Below, one piece after another: positions 1-9,523 of a DNA stretch of 64,000 nucleotides (its first letter is position 1; each line of letters opens with the position of its first letter). Location: NCBI RefSeq assembly GCF_003413745.1, contig NZ_QVID01000002.1, forward strand, positions 496,001 to 560,000. The letters run 5' to 3'. This DNA comes from Marixanthomonas ophiurae. GTDB lineage: Bacteria > Bacteroidota > Bacteroidia > Flavobacteriales > Flavobacteriaceae. Both the position numbers and the translations under genes were made by a program. Below the pieces are notes generated by a model. It was not told where the DNA came from, did not search any database, and was given only the letters and a program-made list of their open reading frames with translations.

Positions 1-87
1 TTGTGTGCCACAGCCTAAACATTCTATTCCAAAAAGTTGCTTGCTAGTGCATTGCAACATATAGTCTTCAATGCCTTCCAATGCCAT
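1..87 (-). CDS. DUF2752 family protein, 5' end only (runs off the window)
   Basis: The first 29 codons of a gene lie on the minus strand, starting at ATG 87-85 and continuing past base 1 with no stop. The peptide begins MALEGIEDYML and continues to LFGIECLGCGTQ. This resembles the N-terminus of the DUF2752 family in Flavobacteria, where a short polar segment leads into a Cys-x-Gly-Cys-Gly motif ahead of the membrane helices. The start lies 5 nt after the stop of the T9SS cargo gene on the same strand, so the two are probably cotranscribed. DUF2752 has no established function that I know of. The call rests on one short motif and position. Confidence 0.7.
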   Translation of the reverse strand, partial: MALEGIEDYMLQCTSKQLFGIECLGCGTQ

Positions 88-92
88 ATTGG

Positions 93-2024
93 TTATTTCC
101 TATTATAAACCGATGTTTTGTGACTGATGTCTATATTATCGGTTGTTTTTAATTTAACGATATAAACACCATCGCTTAGGTTTGAGGTAGGGAACGAGAA
201 GTTTTTCTCGGCACCAATGTTCATTTGTTCGTAAACCAATTTACCTGTCATATCAAAAACAAGGGCTTGTTTAATGTTATAGCCTTCTGGGTTGGTAACC
301 TCCAGAACACCTAAGTTGTTGTTCTGGAAAAAGTCTACTTGTTCTTGAGCTCTTCCTTGAGTTTCACCTACATAAGCAGTAAGCTCGCTATCTCCTTTAA
401 AGACTACAAAAAAGCGGTTATCATATGTACCAGCATCTAAGTTGTACGTTGCAGACTTACCATTAGTAATTTCTTGATAGGTGTTTTCCATACTATCATA
501 AATATAGGCTCTTTTTCCACTCACTTTTACTTCTTCTACAGTTTCCAACCAAAATTTAAAACCTTTATCTAATTTAAAAGAAATTGGTATTTGCTTTTGT
601 ACATCAAAAGGTATTGTGTTGATTACATACGGTTTTTTGTTGTTGTCTTGACCTACAGGGAAATAAGCATCAGAGGTTGCATCCATTGGGCTTTTGGCAT
701 CATACCCATTGTCATAGCCGTCAGTTGCATCGTCTGAAAACGCTAATACCATATCACGTACGTGCGATTTGTCAAAAAATACATTTATACGGAAGTGGGG
801 AACACGTGGATCTTTTTCCGCTAAAACAAACTCCTCGTTGCCAGGGTTGTCTTTTAACGTTGTAGTATCATCACCTTCACGCTCTGGTCTTCTAAAAATA
901 GAATTATTATCTCCATATTTTATAAAACGTCTGTGTTCGTTTTTAATATGGATATTGTCTCCGCTGTTAGAAGGCACAAAAAAGAAGCCTTGGCCTATTG
1001 GCGCAAAACGTTTTTGTAAGCCTGTTGGTCCACCTTGACTACCACCTGTAACAATGTCTCCGTTCCCGTTCCAAACATTAAAGAGAGGTCTGGAATACAT
1101 GCCTGGCTGTGTTCCGTCAGGATCATCGCCCATAGGTACCCATGAACCATATCCGCCGGCATTTTCATGATAAAAATGCGAATTACTGGTTTTGTCTTCA
1201 TCCCAATACTTAATAGATTCTAATTTCCCAGCATTGTCAGGGTCATACCAAAGATGGTTTAGATCCAAAGCAGAAGGATACGGGTTGCCAGAAAGGGTAT
1301 ATTCGCCTGTGCTTAAGGTTGTGTTGTAAACAACGGGGATTACTATTTCGCCTGTGTTAGGCCGTCCCCTAAAATCGTATTGAAAACCTTCGCCATAGTT
1401 ATCGGTAGGGCTGCCTCCTACAGGAAATTCGTTAACTCCTTTCATGGTAAAGCCCACACCCGGACCAATAATATTGGCGCCATTAACCTTATCATAGTCA
1501 GTAGAGGCTTCAAAACCATCTGGGTGAATATAGATCCATCGTTTAGAAATGGTTAATGAGGGGGTTGAAGATCCGTTAATGTTAGTGGTTAAAAGTGTAG
1601 GTTCCGAATAGGTTATTTCGTCTGGATCACCTATTTGTATATCATAAAAACTACCAACACCAAAGTCGCTATTTATATTTGTGGTTGCATTTGCAACCCC
1701 AACAGGAGAACACCAATAGTTATAGGTCCATTGGTCAGAGTCTTCTGCTCGCTGGTAAACTGATAAAAAACCATTACCAGTGTTTCTAGCAGTTTCACTA
1801 CCTTGAATTAATTGAGCCCTGTTACGTAGGTAAATACTGCCTTCGGTCTCAATATTATTGTTTCTTTGTAGGTTTACATCATTTTCTACGTATAGCACAA
1901 CATCGTCCACATATACATAGGAGTCGGTGCTAGTGCCAACTGCTGTGGGCCTAACAAACAAATCTGCTTGTGCCGTAACGCCAACACTGCTTAATACTAT
2001 CAATGAGAGTAGTAGGTGTTTCAT
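93..2024 (-). CDS. Secreted T9SS type A sorting-domain protein
   Basis: A 643-residue exported protein starting at ATG 2024 with an N-terminal signal peptide (MKHLLLSLIVLSSVGVTAQA). The last 75 or so residues have the features of a type A sorting domain: a short linker (NNNLGVLEVTNPEG), VFDMTGKLVYEQ, then LSDGVYIVKLKT and a basic end. That domain directs the cargo through the outer membrane by the type IX system and is then cleaved. The body has no catalytic motif I recognise. It is rich in Gly, Asn, Asp and aromatic residues and probably beta-rich, as in flavobacterial surface adhesins. It lies directly upstream of the DUF2752 gene. Export and sorting are well supported; the function of the mature protein is unknown. 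Confidence 0.88.
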   Translation of the reverse strand: MKHLLLSLIVLSSVGVTAQADLFVRPTAVGTSTDSYVYVDDVVLYVENDVNLQRNNNIETEGSIYLRNRAQLIQGSETARNTGNGFLSVYQRAEDSDQWTYNYWCSPVGVANATTNINSDFGVGSFYDIQIGDPDEITYSEPTLLTTNINGSSTPSLTISKRWIYIHPDGFEASTDYDKVNGANIIGPGVGFTMKGVNEFPVGGSPTDNYGEGFQYDFRGRPNTGEIVIPVVYNTTLSTGEYTLSGNPYPSALDLNHLWYDPDNAGKLESIKYWDEDKTSNSHFYHENAGGYGSWVPMGDDPDGTQPGMYSRPLFNVWNGNGDIVTGGSQGGPTGLQKRFAPIGQGFFFVPSNSGDNIHIKNEHRRFIKYGDNNSIFRRPEREGDDTTTLKDNPGNEEFVLAEKDPRVPHFRINVFFDKSHVRDMVLAFSDDATDGYDNGYDAKSPMDATSDAYFPVGQDNNKKPYVINTIPFDVQKQIPISFKLDKGFKFWLETVEEVKVSGKRAYIYDSMENTYQEITNGKSATYNLDAGTYDNRFFVVFKGDSELTAYVGETQGRAQEQVDFFQNNNLGVLEVTNPEGYNIKQALVFDMTGKLVYEQMNIGAEKNFSFPTSNLSDGVYIVKLKTTDNIDISHKTSVYNRK

Positions 2025-2179
2025 AATTAATTAGTTTTAATAGCTATATAGTTTGGGTATAATATAGCCAAAATTTTACGATAAAAATAAAATAATTTTT
2101 TTAATATTGAAGCAATTCCTTTCAAAAACGTATTTTTTTCATTTTTAAAGGATTACCTGTTTAATTTACGAATAATAAA

Positions 2180-2187
2180 TAACTTTG
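2180..2187 (+). promoter_or_regulatory. Candidate -7 element (TAACTTTG) for the Smr gene
   Basis: TAACTTTG matches the Bacteroidota -7 consensus TAnnTTTG and ends 7 nt before the Smr-gene ATG. I see no good TTTG at the expected -33 distance, so this is a half match. If real, the transcript would have almost no leader. Confidence 0.4.
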
Positions 2188-2194
2188 GTTTTAT

Positions 2195-2743
2195 ATGAAA
2201 AAAGGAGATACGGTTTCGGTGGTAGATGATGCTATTTCGGGAGTAGTGACTGCTGTTGATGGTAATATGGTTACGGTATTGACAGAAGATGATTTTGAGA
2301 TGCAATTTTCTGATAATGAACTAGTTGTTATTACGGGTGCGCTTTTAGAAACCGATATTATGCAACAGGATATTTCAAAAATTCTTTCAGAAAAAAAAAG
2401 CAAAAAACCAAAATCCTCCAAAAAAGTGAAGCCTAAGGAGCGAAATCGCCCGCCCATGGTGGTCGATTTGCACATTCATCAATTAACGCAACAATACAAA
2501 CGGATGAACAATCACGATATGTTGGTGCTACAAACCTATACAGCGCAACGCCAACTGGATTTTGCTATCGATAAAAAAATACAGCGCATTGTTTTTATAC
2601 ACGGAGTGGGCGAGGGTGTATTAAAAGCTGAGTTAGAATATCTTTTTAGACGGTATGATAATGTAAAATACTACGAAGCAGATTATAGGGAATACGGCCG
2701 CGGGGCAACTGAGGTGTATATTTTTCAAAACAAAACCCCTTGA
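2195..2743 (+). CDS. Smr/MutS2 C-terminal domain protein with N-terminal DUF2027-like region
   Basis: This 182-residue protein has an N-terminal beta-rich segment (residues 1-60, MKKGDTVSVVDDAISG), resembling the small barrel found at the start of such proteins in Bacteroidota. A very Lys-rich linker follows (about 66-85). The C-terminal Smr domain (about 88-180) contains DLHIHQL and the signature HGVGEGVLKAEL. Smr domains bind branched or damaged nucleic acid and can be endonucleolytic. Here the domain stands alone rather than being fused to MutS2. No operon partner is obvious: the upstream gene is divergent and the downstream gene convergent. The domain call is strong; the substrate (DNA or RNA) is not known. 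Confidence 0.85.
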   Translation: MKKGDTVSVVDDAISGVVTAVDGNMVTVLTEDDFEMQFSDNELVVITGALLETDIMQQDISKILSEKKSKKPKSSKKVKPKERNRPPMVVDLHIHQLTQQYKRMNNHDMLVLQTYTAQRQLDFAIDKKIQRIVFIHGVGEGVLKAELEYLFRRYDNVKYYEADYREYGRGATEVYIFQNKTP

Positions 2744-2795
2744 TTTTTAATATAAGTTTTCTCTATCGACAGTAGCTTATTTTTTAGTAGTTCGA

Positions 2796-3668
2796 TTATT
2801 CTGGGGCAATAAAATCTGGGGTACCTGTAAATTCGCCACTACTCACAGTTTCTATACTACCTAAAGAGAGGGCATCTTGAGTTATCTGTTCTGCACCATT
2901 GACTAGAACTAGATTAGTTAAACGAATTACTACATCACTATCAAAAGTGTAAGTGTGCTCACGAAACAATTGTATGTCATATTGATTTGCAACTGCAGGA
3001 TTTAAATAATCGGCGCCAACTTCTGAATCGGTAATGTCGTCTAGCGGGTTTTGATTTTGGTTTATATCTTCGTAAACAGTAAATATACCATCACCATCAT
3101 CATCAGTGTCTAAATAATCGGGTGTGCCATCTCCATCTGTATCTTGAGCCGGTTCATCTGGGAAGTTCGGGCCCAGTTCAACAGATGTAGGAACGTTGTC
3201 ACCATCATCATCAAAATCGTAACTATCAGGAATGCCGTCACCATCGGTATCACCACTTTCATCTTCCAAGCCATCATTATCATCTAAAACCGTAGTTGTG
3301 TTTAAACTTGCCGTGCCAGAAGCACCTAAATAATCTACGTCAACGGTTGGAGATGTTGGCGGAATGGTGCTGCAAAAATAATCACCTGTTACATTGTCAT
3401 TAAACCTACGATAGTTAACAACATTTGCACTACCGTCCAGTTCAAAGATTTTAGTTTCGCTTTGTAGAAAAAGTTGATCGTCTGTCGTTATTTTAAGCGA
3501 AATGCTTTCTGATACGTCATTGTTTATTTTGTAGAAAACATATTGATTGCCATTGTTGCAAAGGTTAAGGCTTGCATCTTCAAAGTCAAAGGTAGTAACG
3601 ATTACTTCACCATCATCACAAGATTGTAGCGTTGCGAATACGAGGATAAAAAACAAGAGATTTTTCAT
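2796..3668 (-). CDS. Lipoprotein with thrombospondin type 3 calcium-binding repeats
   Basis: I start this gene at ATG 3668. An in-frame TTG six bases upstream exists, but the signal peptide MKNLLFFILVFATLQSC begins at the ATG. The lipobox LQSC places the lipidated Cys at residue 17. Residues from about 130 to 205 hold Asp-rich repeats (DTDGDGIPDSYDFDDDGD, DTDGDGTPDYLDTDDDGDG) typical of type 3 thrombospondin calcium loops. The N-terminal and C-terminal parts match no family I recognise. It is probably a surface or periplasmic lipoprotein with a calcium-rigidified linker. It stands alone, divergent from the desulfurase gene. Confidence 0.8.
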   Translation of the reverse strand: MKNLLFFILVFATLQSCDDGEVIVTTFDFEDASLNLCNNGNQYVFYKINNDVSESISLKITTDDQLFLQSETKIFELDGSANVVNYRRFNDNVTGDYFCSTIPPTSPTVDVDYLGASGTASLNTTTVLDDNDGLEDESGDTDGDGIPDSYDFDDDGDNVPTSVELGPNFPDEPAQDTDGDGTPDYLDTDDDGDGIFTVYEDINQNQNPLDDITDSEVGADYLNPAVANQYDIQLFREHTYTFDSDVVIRLTNLVLVNGAEQITQDALSLGSIETVSSGEFTGTPDFIAPE

Positions 3669-3850
3669 AAACAATACGAGAATGTTGTGTTTTTACAAAG
3701 TAACATATTTCTTTGCACTTGAAACGTATTCAAGAATAATATTAATATGTATTTTTGAAGAAATAATTCTGAAAAAATCAGTTCTGAACTATTTCAGCAA
3801 AGCTAATAAATCAGGTTTTTCTACCGAAAAAGATAATTTTTACAAAGAAG

Positions 3851-4999
3851 ATGAAAAAAGTATATTTTGACAGTGCAGCGACAACTGAATTGCGAAGCGA
3901 AGTAATACGATGTATCACCGAAGTGTTAAAGGTTGAATACGGAAACCCTTCTTCTACGCACTCTTATGGTAGGTCAGCTAAATCATTACTTGAAAATGCA
4001 AGAAAGCAAATTGCTGGGTATTTAAATGTTTCGGCTGCTGAAATTATTTTCACTTCAGGCGGTACCGAAGCCGATAATTTAATATTAAATAGTTGTGTAC
4101 GTGATCTAGGGGTTACTCGAATAATTTCAAGTAAAATTGAACACCATGCCGTTTTACATACGCTTACCGAACTGGAAAATAACCATGGTATTCAAGTAGA
4201 TTATGTAAAGTTGGATGAATGTGGACACGTAAATTTTGATCATTTAGAATCTTTATTGAAAGAAGGCGATAAAAAAACATTAGTTAGTTTAATGCACGTT
4301 AACAATGAAATAGGTAATATTCTGGATATTGAACGTACCGCTAAGCTTTGTAAAGAATACAATACGTTGCTTCATAGTGATACCGTACAATCGGTGGGGC
4401 ATTATGAGTTGGATTTTTCTGAAATTCCCATTGATTTTGCGGCTGTGGCAGCCCATAAATTTCACGGTCCCAAAGGAGCTGGTTTTGCCTTTATTCGGAA
4501 AAACAGCGGATTAAAGCCTTTAATTTTTGGTGGGGAACAAGAACGTGGTATGCGTGCAGGAACAGAATCTGTTTTTGCTATTGCCGGAATGGCCGAAGCA
4601 CTTAAAATTTCCTACGAAAACCTAGAGAAAGAACGGAATTATATCGTTGCCCTTAAAAACTACTTTAAAGAAAAACTGACTTCTGAAATTCCAGGAATTA
4701 AGTTTAATGGTGCTTGCGACGATGATGCAAACAGTACGTACACGCTTTTAAACGTCTGTCTGCCTATTTCGCCAGAAAAAGCAATGATGTTATTGTTTCA
4801 ATTAGATTTGAACGGAATTGCTTGTTCTAAAGGAAGTGCATGTCAAAGTGGGAGTGGTAAAGGCTCTCATGTTTTGAATGAAATATTGAGTGAAGAAGAT
4901 ATGAAAAAACCTTCTATTCGCTTCTCCTTTTCAAGCTTCAATAAAAAAGACGAAGTAGATTATGTGGTTGGGGTGTTGAAAGAATTTATTGAGAAATAG
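3851..4999 (+). CDS. Cysteine desulfurase (NifS/IscS family, PLP-dependent)
   Basis: A 382-residue class V aminotransferase-fold enzyme that would convert L-cysteine to alanine plus an enzyme-bound persulfide. The PLP-binding lysine is K203 in AAHKFHGPKG. The catalytic cysteine is probably C331 in GSACQSGSG, in the short-loop form seen in group I (IscS/NifS) enzymes. The N-terminus VYFDSAATTELR is also typical. No iscU, sufU or other Fe-S assembly gene lies nearby, so it may supply sulfur for tRNA thiolation or another purpose rather than belonging to a suf or isc operon. The 176-base gap upstream shows no clear promoter. Confidence 0.9.
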   Translation: MKKVYFDSAATTELRSEVIRCITEVLKVEYGNPSSTHSYGRSAKSLLENARKQIAGYLNVSAAEIIFTSGGTEADNLILNSCVRDLGVTRIISSKIEHHAVLHTLTELENNHGIQVDYVKLDECGHVNFDHLESLLKEGDKKTLVSLMHVNNEIGNILDIERTAKLCKEYNTLLHSDTVQSVGHYELDFSEIPIDFAAVAAHKFHGPKGAGFAFIRKNSGLKPLIFGGEQERGMRAGTESVFAIAGMAEALKISYENLEKERNYIVALKNYFKEKLTSEIPGIKFNGACDDDANSTYTLLNVCLPISPEKAMMLLFQLDLNGIACSKGSACQSGSGKGSHVLNEILSEEDMKKPSIRFSFSSFNKKDEVDYVVGVLKEFIEK

Positions 5000-5011
5000 T
5001 AAGCGTTCTTT

Positions 5012-5197
5012 TTAAGAAGTAAGCTTAATTCTTCTTTGATATAGCACAACTACCAATAATCCTATTCCTATACCAAAAAATACTCCTTTAATGCTATCCT
5101 GCAAATCACTGTAATGCATGATAACTTGTGACGCTACTATGGTTAATAAACCTACGATTAACAATTGCTTTCCTTTATTGCTTCCAAGTGCTTTCAT
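5012..5197 (-). CDS. Small two-helix inner-membrane protein
   Basis: A 61-residue protein with two predicted membrane helices (about residues 10-30 and 36-54) and a short basic tail (YQRRIKLTS). It starts 13 nt after the TonB-dependent receptor stop on the same strand and is probably the last gene of the M23 peptidase / receptor operon. I do not recognise the family. It converges on the cysteine desulfurase gene with 12 nt between the stops. Confidence 0.6.
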   Translation of the reverse strand: MKALGSNKGKQLLIVGLLTIVASQVIMHYSDLQDSIKGVFFGIGIGLLVVVLYQRRIKLTS

Positions 5198-5210
5198 CTA
5201 TCTGTAAAAT

Positions 5211-7673
5211 TTAAAACTTAGCTGTTAACCTAACATTAAAAACTCGCGGCGTTAAGTAATTAGGGATGGAGTATTGCACTTTAGTGTACACATCGCGTAC
5301 AAAGGTGTTGGTGATGGAGTTTTGAACATCAAAAATGTTGAAAATCTCTGCGCCGATAGTCAGTTCTTTAAATGGTTTTAGAAAACCGTTGTCTCGTAAT
5401 TTTTTGTCATTAACAATCACATAGGAAACTCCAAGATCAGCTCGTTTATAATCTGGTAAACGTACTTGATAGTCGTACGGATCTGCATAACTTGGTGAGC
5501 CACCTGGTAAACCAGTGTTATATACTAGATTTAAATACATTTTTAGATCTGGTATAATTTTCACGTAATCCTGAAACAATACTGCAAACTTTAACCTTTG
5601 GTCAGTTGGCCGAAAAATATAGCCACGATCATCAATATTTTCTTCGGTTTTAAGATAACCGAAACTTACCCAACTTTCTGTACCTGGAACAAATTCTCCT
5701 GCAAGGCGTGCATCTAATCCATACGCATAAGCAACCGCATTGTTGTTGGCACGGTATCGAATACGCACGTTTTCTAGTGTGTATGGATTTACATCGCTTA
5801 GGCTTTTATAATATAATTCAGAATTTAAGCGGAATGGCCGTCCCCAAAGGTCAAAACTGTAATCGTTTCCTAATACAATATGAATGGATTGTTGTGCTTT
5901 CACATCGGGTCTAACCGTTCCTGTGGAATCACGTAATTCACGATAAAATGGCGGTTGGTGATACAACCCTCCAGATAAACGGAATAACATATCCATATCC
6001 CAATCAGGTTTTAGCGATACTTGTCCACGGGGACTAAAAACTGTTTGTGATGTACTTTCAATGCCATCACCACTTACATTCCAGTTATGTGCTCGTACGC
6101 CGGCATTTAACCAAACATCGTTGGAACCTAAAGAGGTTCTTCGGCTCCATTGTGCGTATCCTGAAACTCGGTCTATTTGCACATCATTTTGCGCTCTAAT
6201 CGTAGTGTAAGGCACAATAGGGGAAGTAAAAGGCTCATAAGGTTGGTTGTTTGCAAAATCAGCAATAGGTGGTCTAATGGAAAACCCAGCCGAATCGATA
6301 ATTTCATACTCCTGTACTCGATCACGGATGTCTTCGTGGGTATATTTTACACCATATTCAATGGTGTTTTCTTCTAAGGTAACTGTTCCTTTATGTTCGG
6401 CATTAAAAATTAAAGCATCTAAGTCGTTACGGGCGTGGGTAAGTTGGCCTCCAATTCCTTCAGTAAATTCTACTTCACCTAAATCTTCATCCCCAATATT
6501 AGTGTTCACTTCTCCTAACCGGTATTCTGCCAAAATATCATAATACTCCTGTTCAGTGGTTTGGTAAGCTGAAGCGATAAACTTTGCAGTATAATTTTCA
6601 GAAGCTACATACGTGCCTTTAAAAGCTCCAAAATAGGTGTTATAACGATCTTGTTCTTGTCCTTCATAAAACACCAATAGCGCAACGGGATCTGCAATAG
6701 TACCAAAGTTGGTTTGGCGTGTTAAGGGTTCGTAATCATAACTGTTTATAGAGACATTTCCGAGGAAACCTAATTCAAATTTATTGCTGACTTTATAGGT
6801 TAAATAGGTTTGTGCATCGGCAAATCGAGGTCTAAAGTTGGTTTCAGTCTGTTTGGCATCTACTAGCAAGCTGTTGTCGCGGTAGCGTAGCCCAACAATA
6901 CCAGTTAATCTTCCATCATTTGATATACCGCCTGCTGAAACACTGGCTCCCAGCAAACTTAAATCTGCCGTGGCACTAAAATCTGCGGGTCTACGGTAGG
7001 TAATATCTAAAACCGACGATAGTTTATCACCGTATTTAGCTTGAAATCCACCTGCTGAAAAATCAACATTCGAAGTTAAATCACTATTTACAAAACTGAG
7101 TCCTTCCTGTTGGCCACTTCTAATTAAAAACGGACGATACACTTCAATTTCGTTTACATACACGAGGTTTTCATCGTAATTTCCACCACGGACAGCATAT
7201 TGCGTACTCAATTCATTATTACTGTTTACACCAGGAAGTGATTTCAGTAAATTTTCAACTCCTGCATTGGCACCCGGTATTTTCCGAATAGCTTCAGGAC
7301 TTATAGTGGTAATACCTTCTATACGTTTTCGTTCTCTTCCTGAAATTACGACAGTAGCAATTTGTTCTATATTGGTGCTCATTACGGGGTTAAGTTCATA
7401 ATCTTCGTTAGCACCTAGATTTAAAGTCACTTCTATTTTTTTATTGCCTACGTGCGAAAAAGTAAGGGTCACATCTTCATTAGCGGGAATTTCCATTAAA
7501 TAATACCCGTTAAAATCTGATAAGGTCCCTTCATCCCCATGAGAGACAGAAGCTCCAACAACCGGTTGGTTTTCTTCATTAAGAATAACTCCTTTAACAA
7601 CTGCTTGCTGTGAAAATACAATTGTGGAAATAAAGAATAGGATGAGCAGTAGGGGTAGCGATTTTGTTCTCAA
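5211..7673 (-). CDS. TonB-dependent receptor with carboxypeptidase-like N-terminal domain (TTG start)
   Basis: An 820-residue outer-membrane receptor. The signal peptide (about residues 1-22, ending VFSQQ) begins right at the start codon. An in-frame stop lies four codons upstream and no ATG is available, so translation must begin at TTG 7673. Residues 23-105 form a carboxypeptidase-regulatory-like beta sandwich (KGVILNEENQPVVGASV). A plug domain follows (GVENLLKSLPGVNS), then a 22-strand-type barrel ending in aromatic FNVRLTAKF. It starts 12 nt after the M23 gene. No SusD-like partner is adjacent, so it is not a typical SusC glycan system. The substrate is unknown. Confidence 0.88.
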   Translation of the reverse strand: MRTKSLPLLLILFFISTIVFSQQAVVKGVILNEENQPVVGASVSHGDEGTLSDFNGYYLMEIPANEDVTLTFSHVGNKKIEVTLNLGANEDYELNPVMSTNIEQIATVVISGRERKRIEGITTISPEAIRKIPGANAGVENLLKSLPGVNSNNELSTQYAVRGGNYDENLVYVNEIEVYRPFLIRSGQQEGLSFVNSDLTSNVDFSAGGFQAKYGDKLSSVLDITYRRPADFSATADLSLLGASVSAGGISNDGRLTGIVGLRYRDNSLLVDAKQTETNFRPRFADAQTYLTYKVSNKFELGFLGNVSINSYDYEPLTRQTNFGTIADPVALLVFYEGQEQDRYNTYFGAFKGTYVASENYTAKFIASAYQTTEQEYYDILAEYRLGEVNTNIGDEDLGEVEFTEGIGGQLTHARNDLDALIFNAEHKGTVTLEENTIEYGVKYTHEDIRDRVQEYEIIDSAGFSIRPPIADFANNQPYEPFTSPIVPYTTIRAQNDVQIDRVSGYAQWSRRTSLGSNDVWLNAGVRAHNWNVSGDGIESTSQTVFSPRGQVSLKPDWDMDMLFRLSGGLYHQPPFYRELRDSTGTVRPDVKAQQSIHIVLGNDYSFDLWGRPFRLNSELYYKSLSDVNPYTLENVRIRYRANNNAVAYAYGLDARLAGEFVPGTESWVSFGYLKTEENIDDRGYIFRPTDQRLKFAVLFQDYVKIIPDLKMYLNLVYNTGLPGGSPSYADPYDYQVRLPDYKRADLGVSYVIVNDKKLRDNGFLKPFKELTIGAEIFNIFDVQNSITNTFVRDVYTKVQYSIPNYLTPRVFNVRLTAKF

Positions 7674-7685
7674 AAGCAGTAGTTA

Positions 7686-9374
7686 TTATTGTTTTCTGAA
7701 AAAAGTTGCCTCAAATGTAGCACTATTTCCCACATTATCGGTAACAATTACTTTCAAATTGTTTTCGGATTCTGATATGATACCGTCATCAAAATTATAG
7801 GTTATAACGTCTTTTTTGTAATCATATTCCATTAAAATGAATTTTCCGTTAATAGTTCCCCGATACGAACTTATGCCACTAAGGTCATCATTAATGGAAA
7901 GTTGTATTGTTTTATTGCTACTTATCCACTTACCATCATCAAAATTAATAGGTTTAATTGTTGGAGCTTTAGTATCTGTTGCAATAACATAGGTTCCAAA
8001 CGTTCGAGTTTTGGCAGAAAGTTTGTCGCCCTTTCGGTACGTTGTATTGTAATAAGGGCGTCCGTAATAATTTAAACGACCTATATATAGTTTATCTTTA
8101 TCAACATCATCATAGTTTGAAACATCTGCAGTAATGGTAATATTTTTATGAATGGGAATTAAATCAGTATGAAAATCGAGTGTGTCGCTGGATGTTTTAA
8201 TGTTAAGAAAGGTGTTTTCATATAAACTGTTAGCTGGAATATATACGCTGTATTTGCCTTTAGTTATAGATGTGGCTTGGTCTGCATAGATATAATCATC
8301 TGTTTTATCAATTTCTCTTGGGGTAGTGATTTCTTCTTTTTCCCCTTCAATAGGAACGGTGATAACGGTTTCATTTCCTTCAAAGTCAGTTACTTTAATG
8401 GTGTAATTGGCGTTAAATCCTTCTTTTACCTCAATATATCCATCGGTGTCCTCGCTTACAATGATGCTCAACGGATTGTTTGATTGCCTAAATAATTTTT
8501 GAACACGGCTCCTATTGGTCATCCAATAATCATAATCGATAAACCTATTAAGATATCGTGTTTCGGCAAAAGAAAATTTTTCAAAAAGAATATCTATTTT
8601 TTCTTGTCCGTTATAGGTTGTTTTAATTTGGTAGACCCCGTTTTTGTTTGAAGCACCATCCAATTGGTCATTGGTGGATACGCCAAACCCTATTTTTCCA
8701 AACGCTTTTATTTTTTCTGTTTTGTAACTGCCGTCTTTTTGAAGTATCAAACGGAGTTTGGTGCGATTTTGACTATGATTTATCTGTGCATCTTTACTAA
8801 TAGGATACGCTAACAGACTACTAATTAGTGGCTTTTTAGAATCTGGAACGGTAATGCCAAAAAGCATGGGGTTCATAGGTCTAGAAGCTCCATCACGAAT
8901 TTCAAAATGAAGGTGTGGCCCACCACTTCCTCCGGTATTGCCTGAATAGGCAATTAAATCGCCTTTATTTACTTTAAGCACCGATGCATTAGGAAAGAGC
9001 TCAACTTCTTGCGTCTCTTTCTTATACTGAATATCGCGTACATATTTAAAAATATCACCAGCATAGTTTTGTAAATGGGCATAAACGGTAGTATAGCCAT
9101 TGGGGTGTTTAATGTATAACGCTTTGCCATAGCCATAATGAGACACTTTTATTCGGCTTACGTACCCATCGGCAGGAGCATATACTGGCAGCCCCGTTCG
9201 TTGTTGCGTTTTTATATCCAACCCGCTATGAAAATGGTTGCTGCGAAGCTCTCCAAAACTTCCTGAAAGGATTAAGGGAATCTCCAATGGATTACTAAAA
9301 TAATCTTGAGGTATCGATTTTTGTCCGTAAGCGGTAAAGCCCACCAATAAAAAGCAGAATATAAATTTCTTCAT
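7686..9374 (-). CDS. Periplasmic M23 family metallopeptidase (LytM domain)
   Basis: A 562-residue exported protein (signal peptide to about residue 17, TAYGQ). The M23/LytM zinc site lies near the N-terminus: SNHFHSGLDIK supplies the HxxxD pair and GGPHLHFEI the HxH pair. The remaining 350 residues are beta-rich and probably form immunoglobulin-like modules, with one near the C-terminus recalling DDLSGISSYRG bacterial repeats. Such enzymes cut peptidoglycan cross-links or act as morphogenesis factors. It heads the operon with the TonB receptor and the small membrane protein. All four zinc ligands are visible, so I expect an active enzyme. Confidence 0.88.
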   Translation of the reverse strand: MKKFIFCFLLVGFTAYGQKSIPQDYFSNPLEIPLILSGSFGELRSNHFHSGLDIKTQQRTGLPVYAPADGYVSRIKVSHYGYGKALYIKHPNGYTTVYAHLQNYAGDIFKYVRDIQYKKETQEVELFPNASVLKVNKGDLIAYSGNTGGSGGPHLHFEIRDGASRPMNPMLFGITVPDSKKPLISSLLAYPISKDAQINHSQNRTKLRLILQKDGSYKTEKIKAFGKIGFGVSTNDQLDGASNKNGVYQIKTTYNGQEKIDILFEKFSFAETRYLNRFIDYDYWMTNRSRVQKLFRQSNNPLSIIVSEDTDGYIEVKEGFNANYTIKVTDFEGNETVITVPIEGEKEEITTPREIDKTDDYIYADQATSITKGKYSVYIPANSLYENTFLNIKTSSDTLDFHTDLIPIHKNITITADVSNYDDVDKDKLYIGRLNYYGRPYYNTTYRKGDKLSAKTRTFGTYVIATDTKAPTIKPINFDDGKWISSNKTIQLSINDDLSGISSYRGTINGKFILMEYDYKKDVITYNFDDGIISESENNLKVIVTDNVGNSATFEATFFRKQ

Positions 9375-9466
9375 ATTGTAAAAATAAGAATATGCTTATT
9401 TAAAAAGGGGAGTAGTGTAAATTTATTATGCAATTATTCAATATTACAAAAAATTACAGAAAACTG

Positions 9467-9497
9467 TTGTCTTATTGAAACTCGAATGTTAACTTTG
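9467..9497 (+). promoter_or_regulatory. Promoter for the coiled-coil / zapA operon
   Basis: TTG at 9467-9469 is followed after 20 bases by TAACTTTG at 9490-9497, a good match to the Bacteroidota TTTG / TAnnTTTG promoter. Transcription would begin near 9502, about 20 nt before the ATG at 9524. Confidence 0.6.
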
Positions 9498-9523
9498 TGT
9501 TAGAAGTATTGAAATAATTTTTA

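Noticed and set aside
995-1201. Short open frames opposite or within the T9SS cargo and other long genes
   Set aside because: They overlap well-supported genes in other frames and show no conserved motif, signal peptide or start context of their own.
5211-7673. SusC of a glycan utilisation locus
   Set aside because: No SusD partner, glycoside hydrolase or sulfatase nearby.
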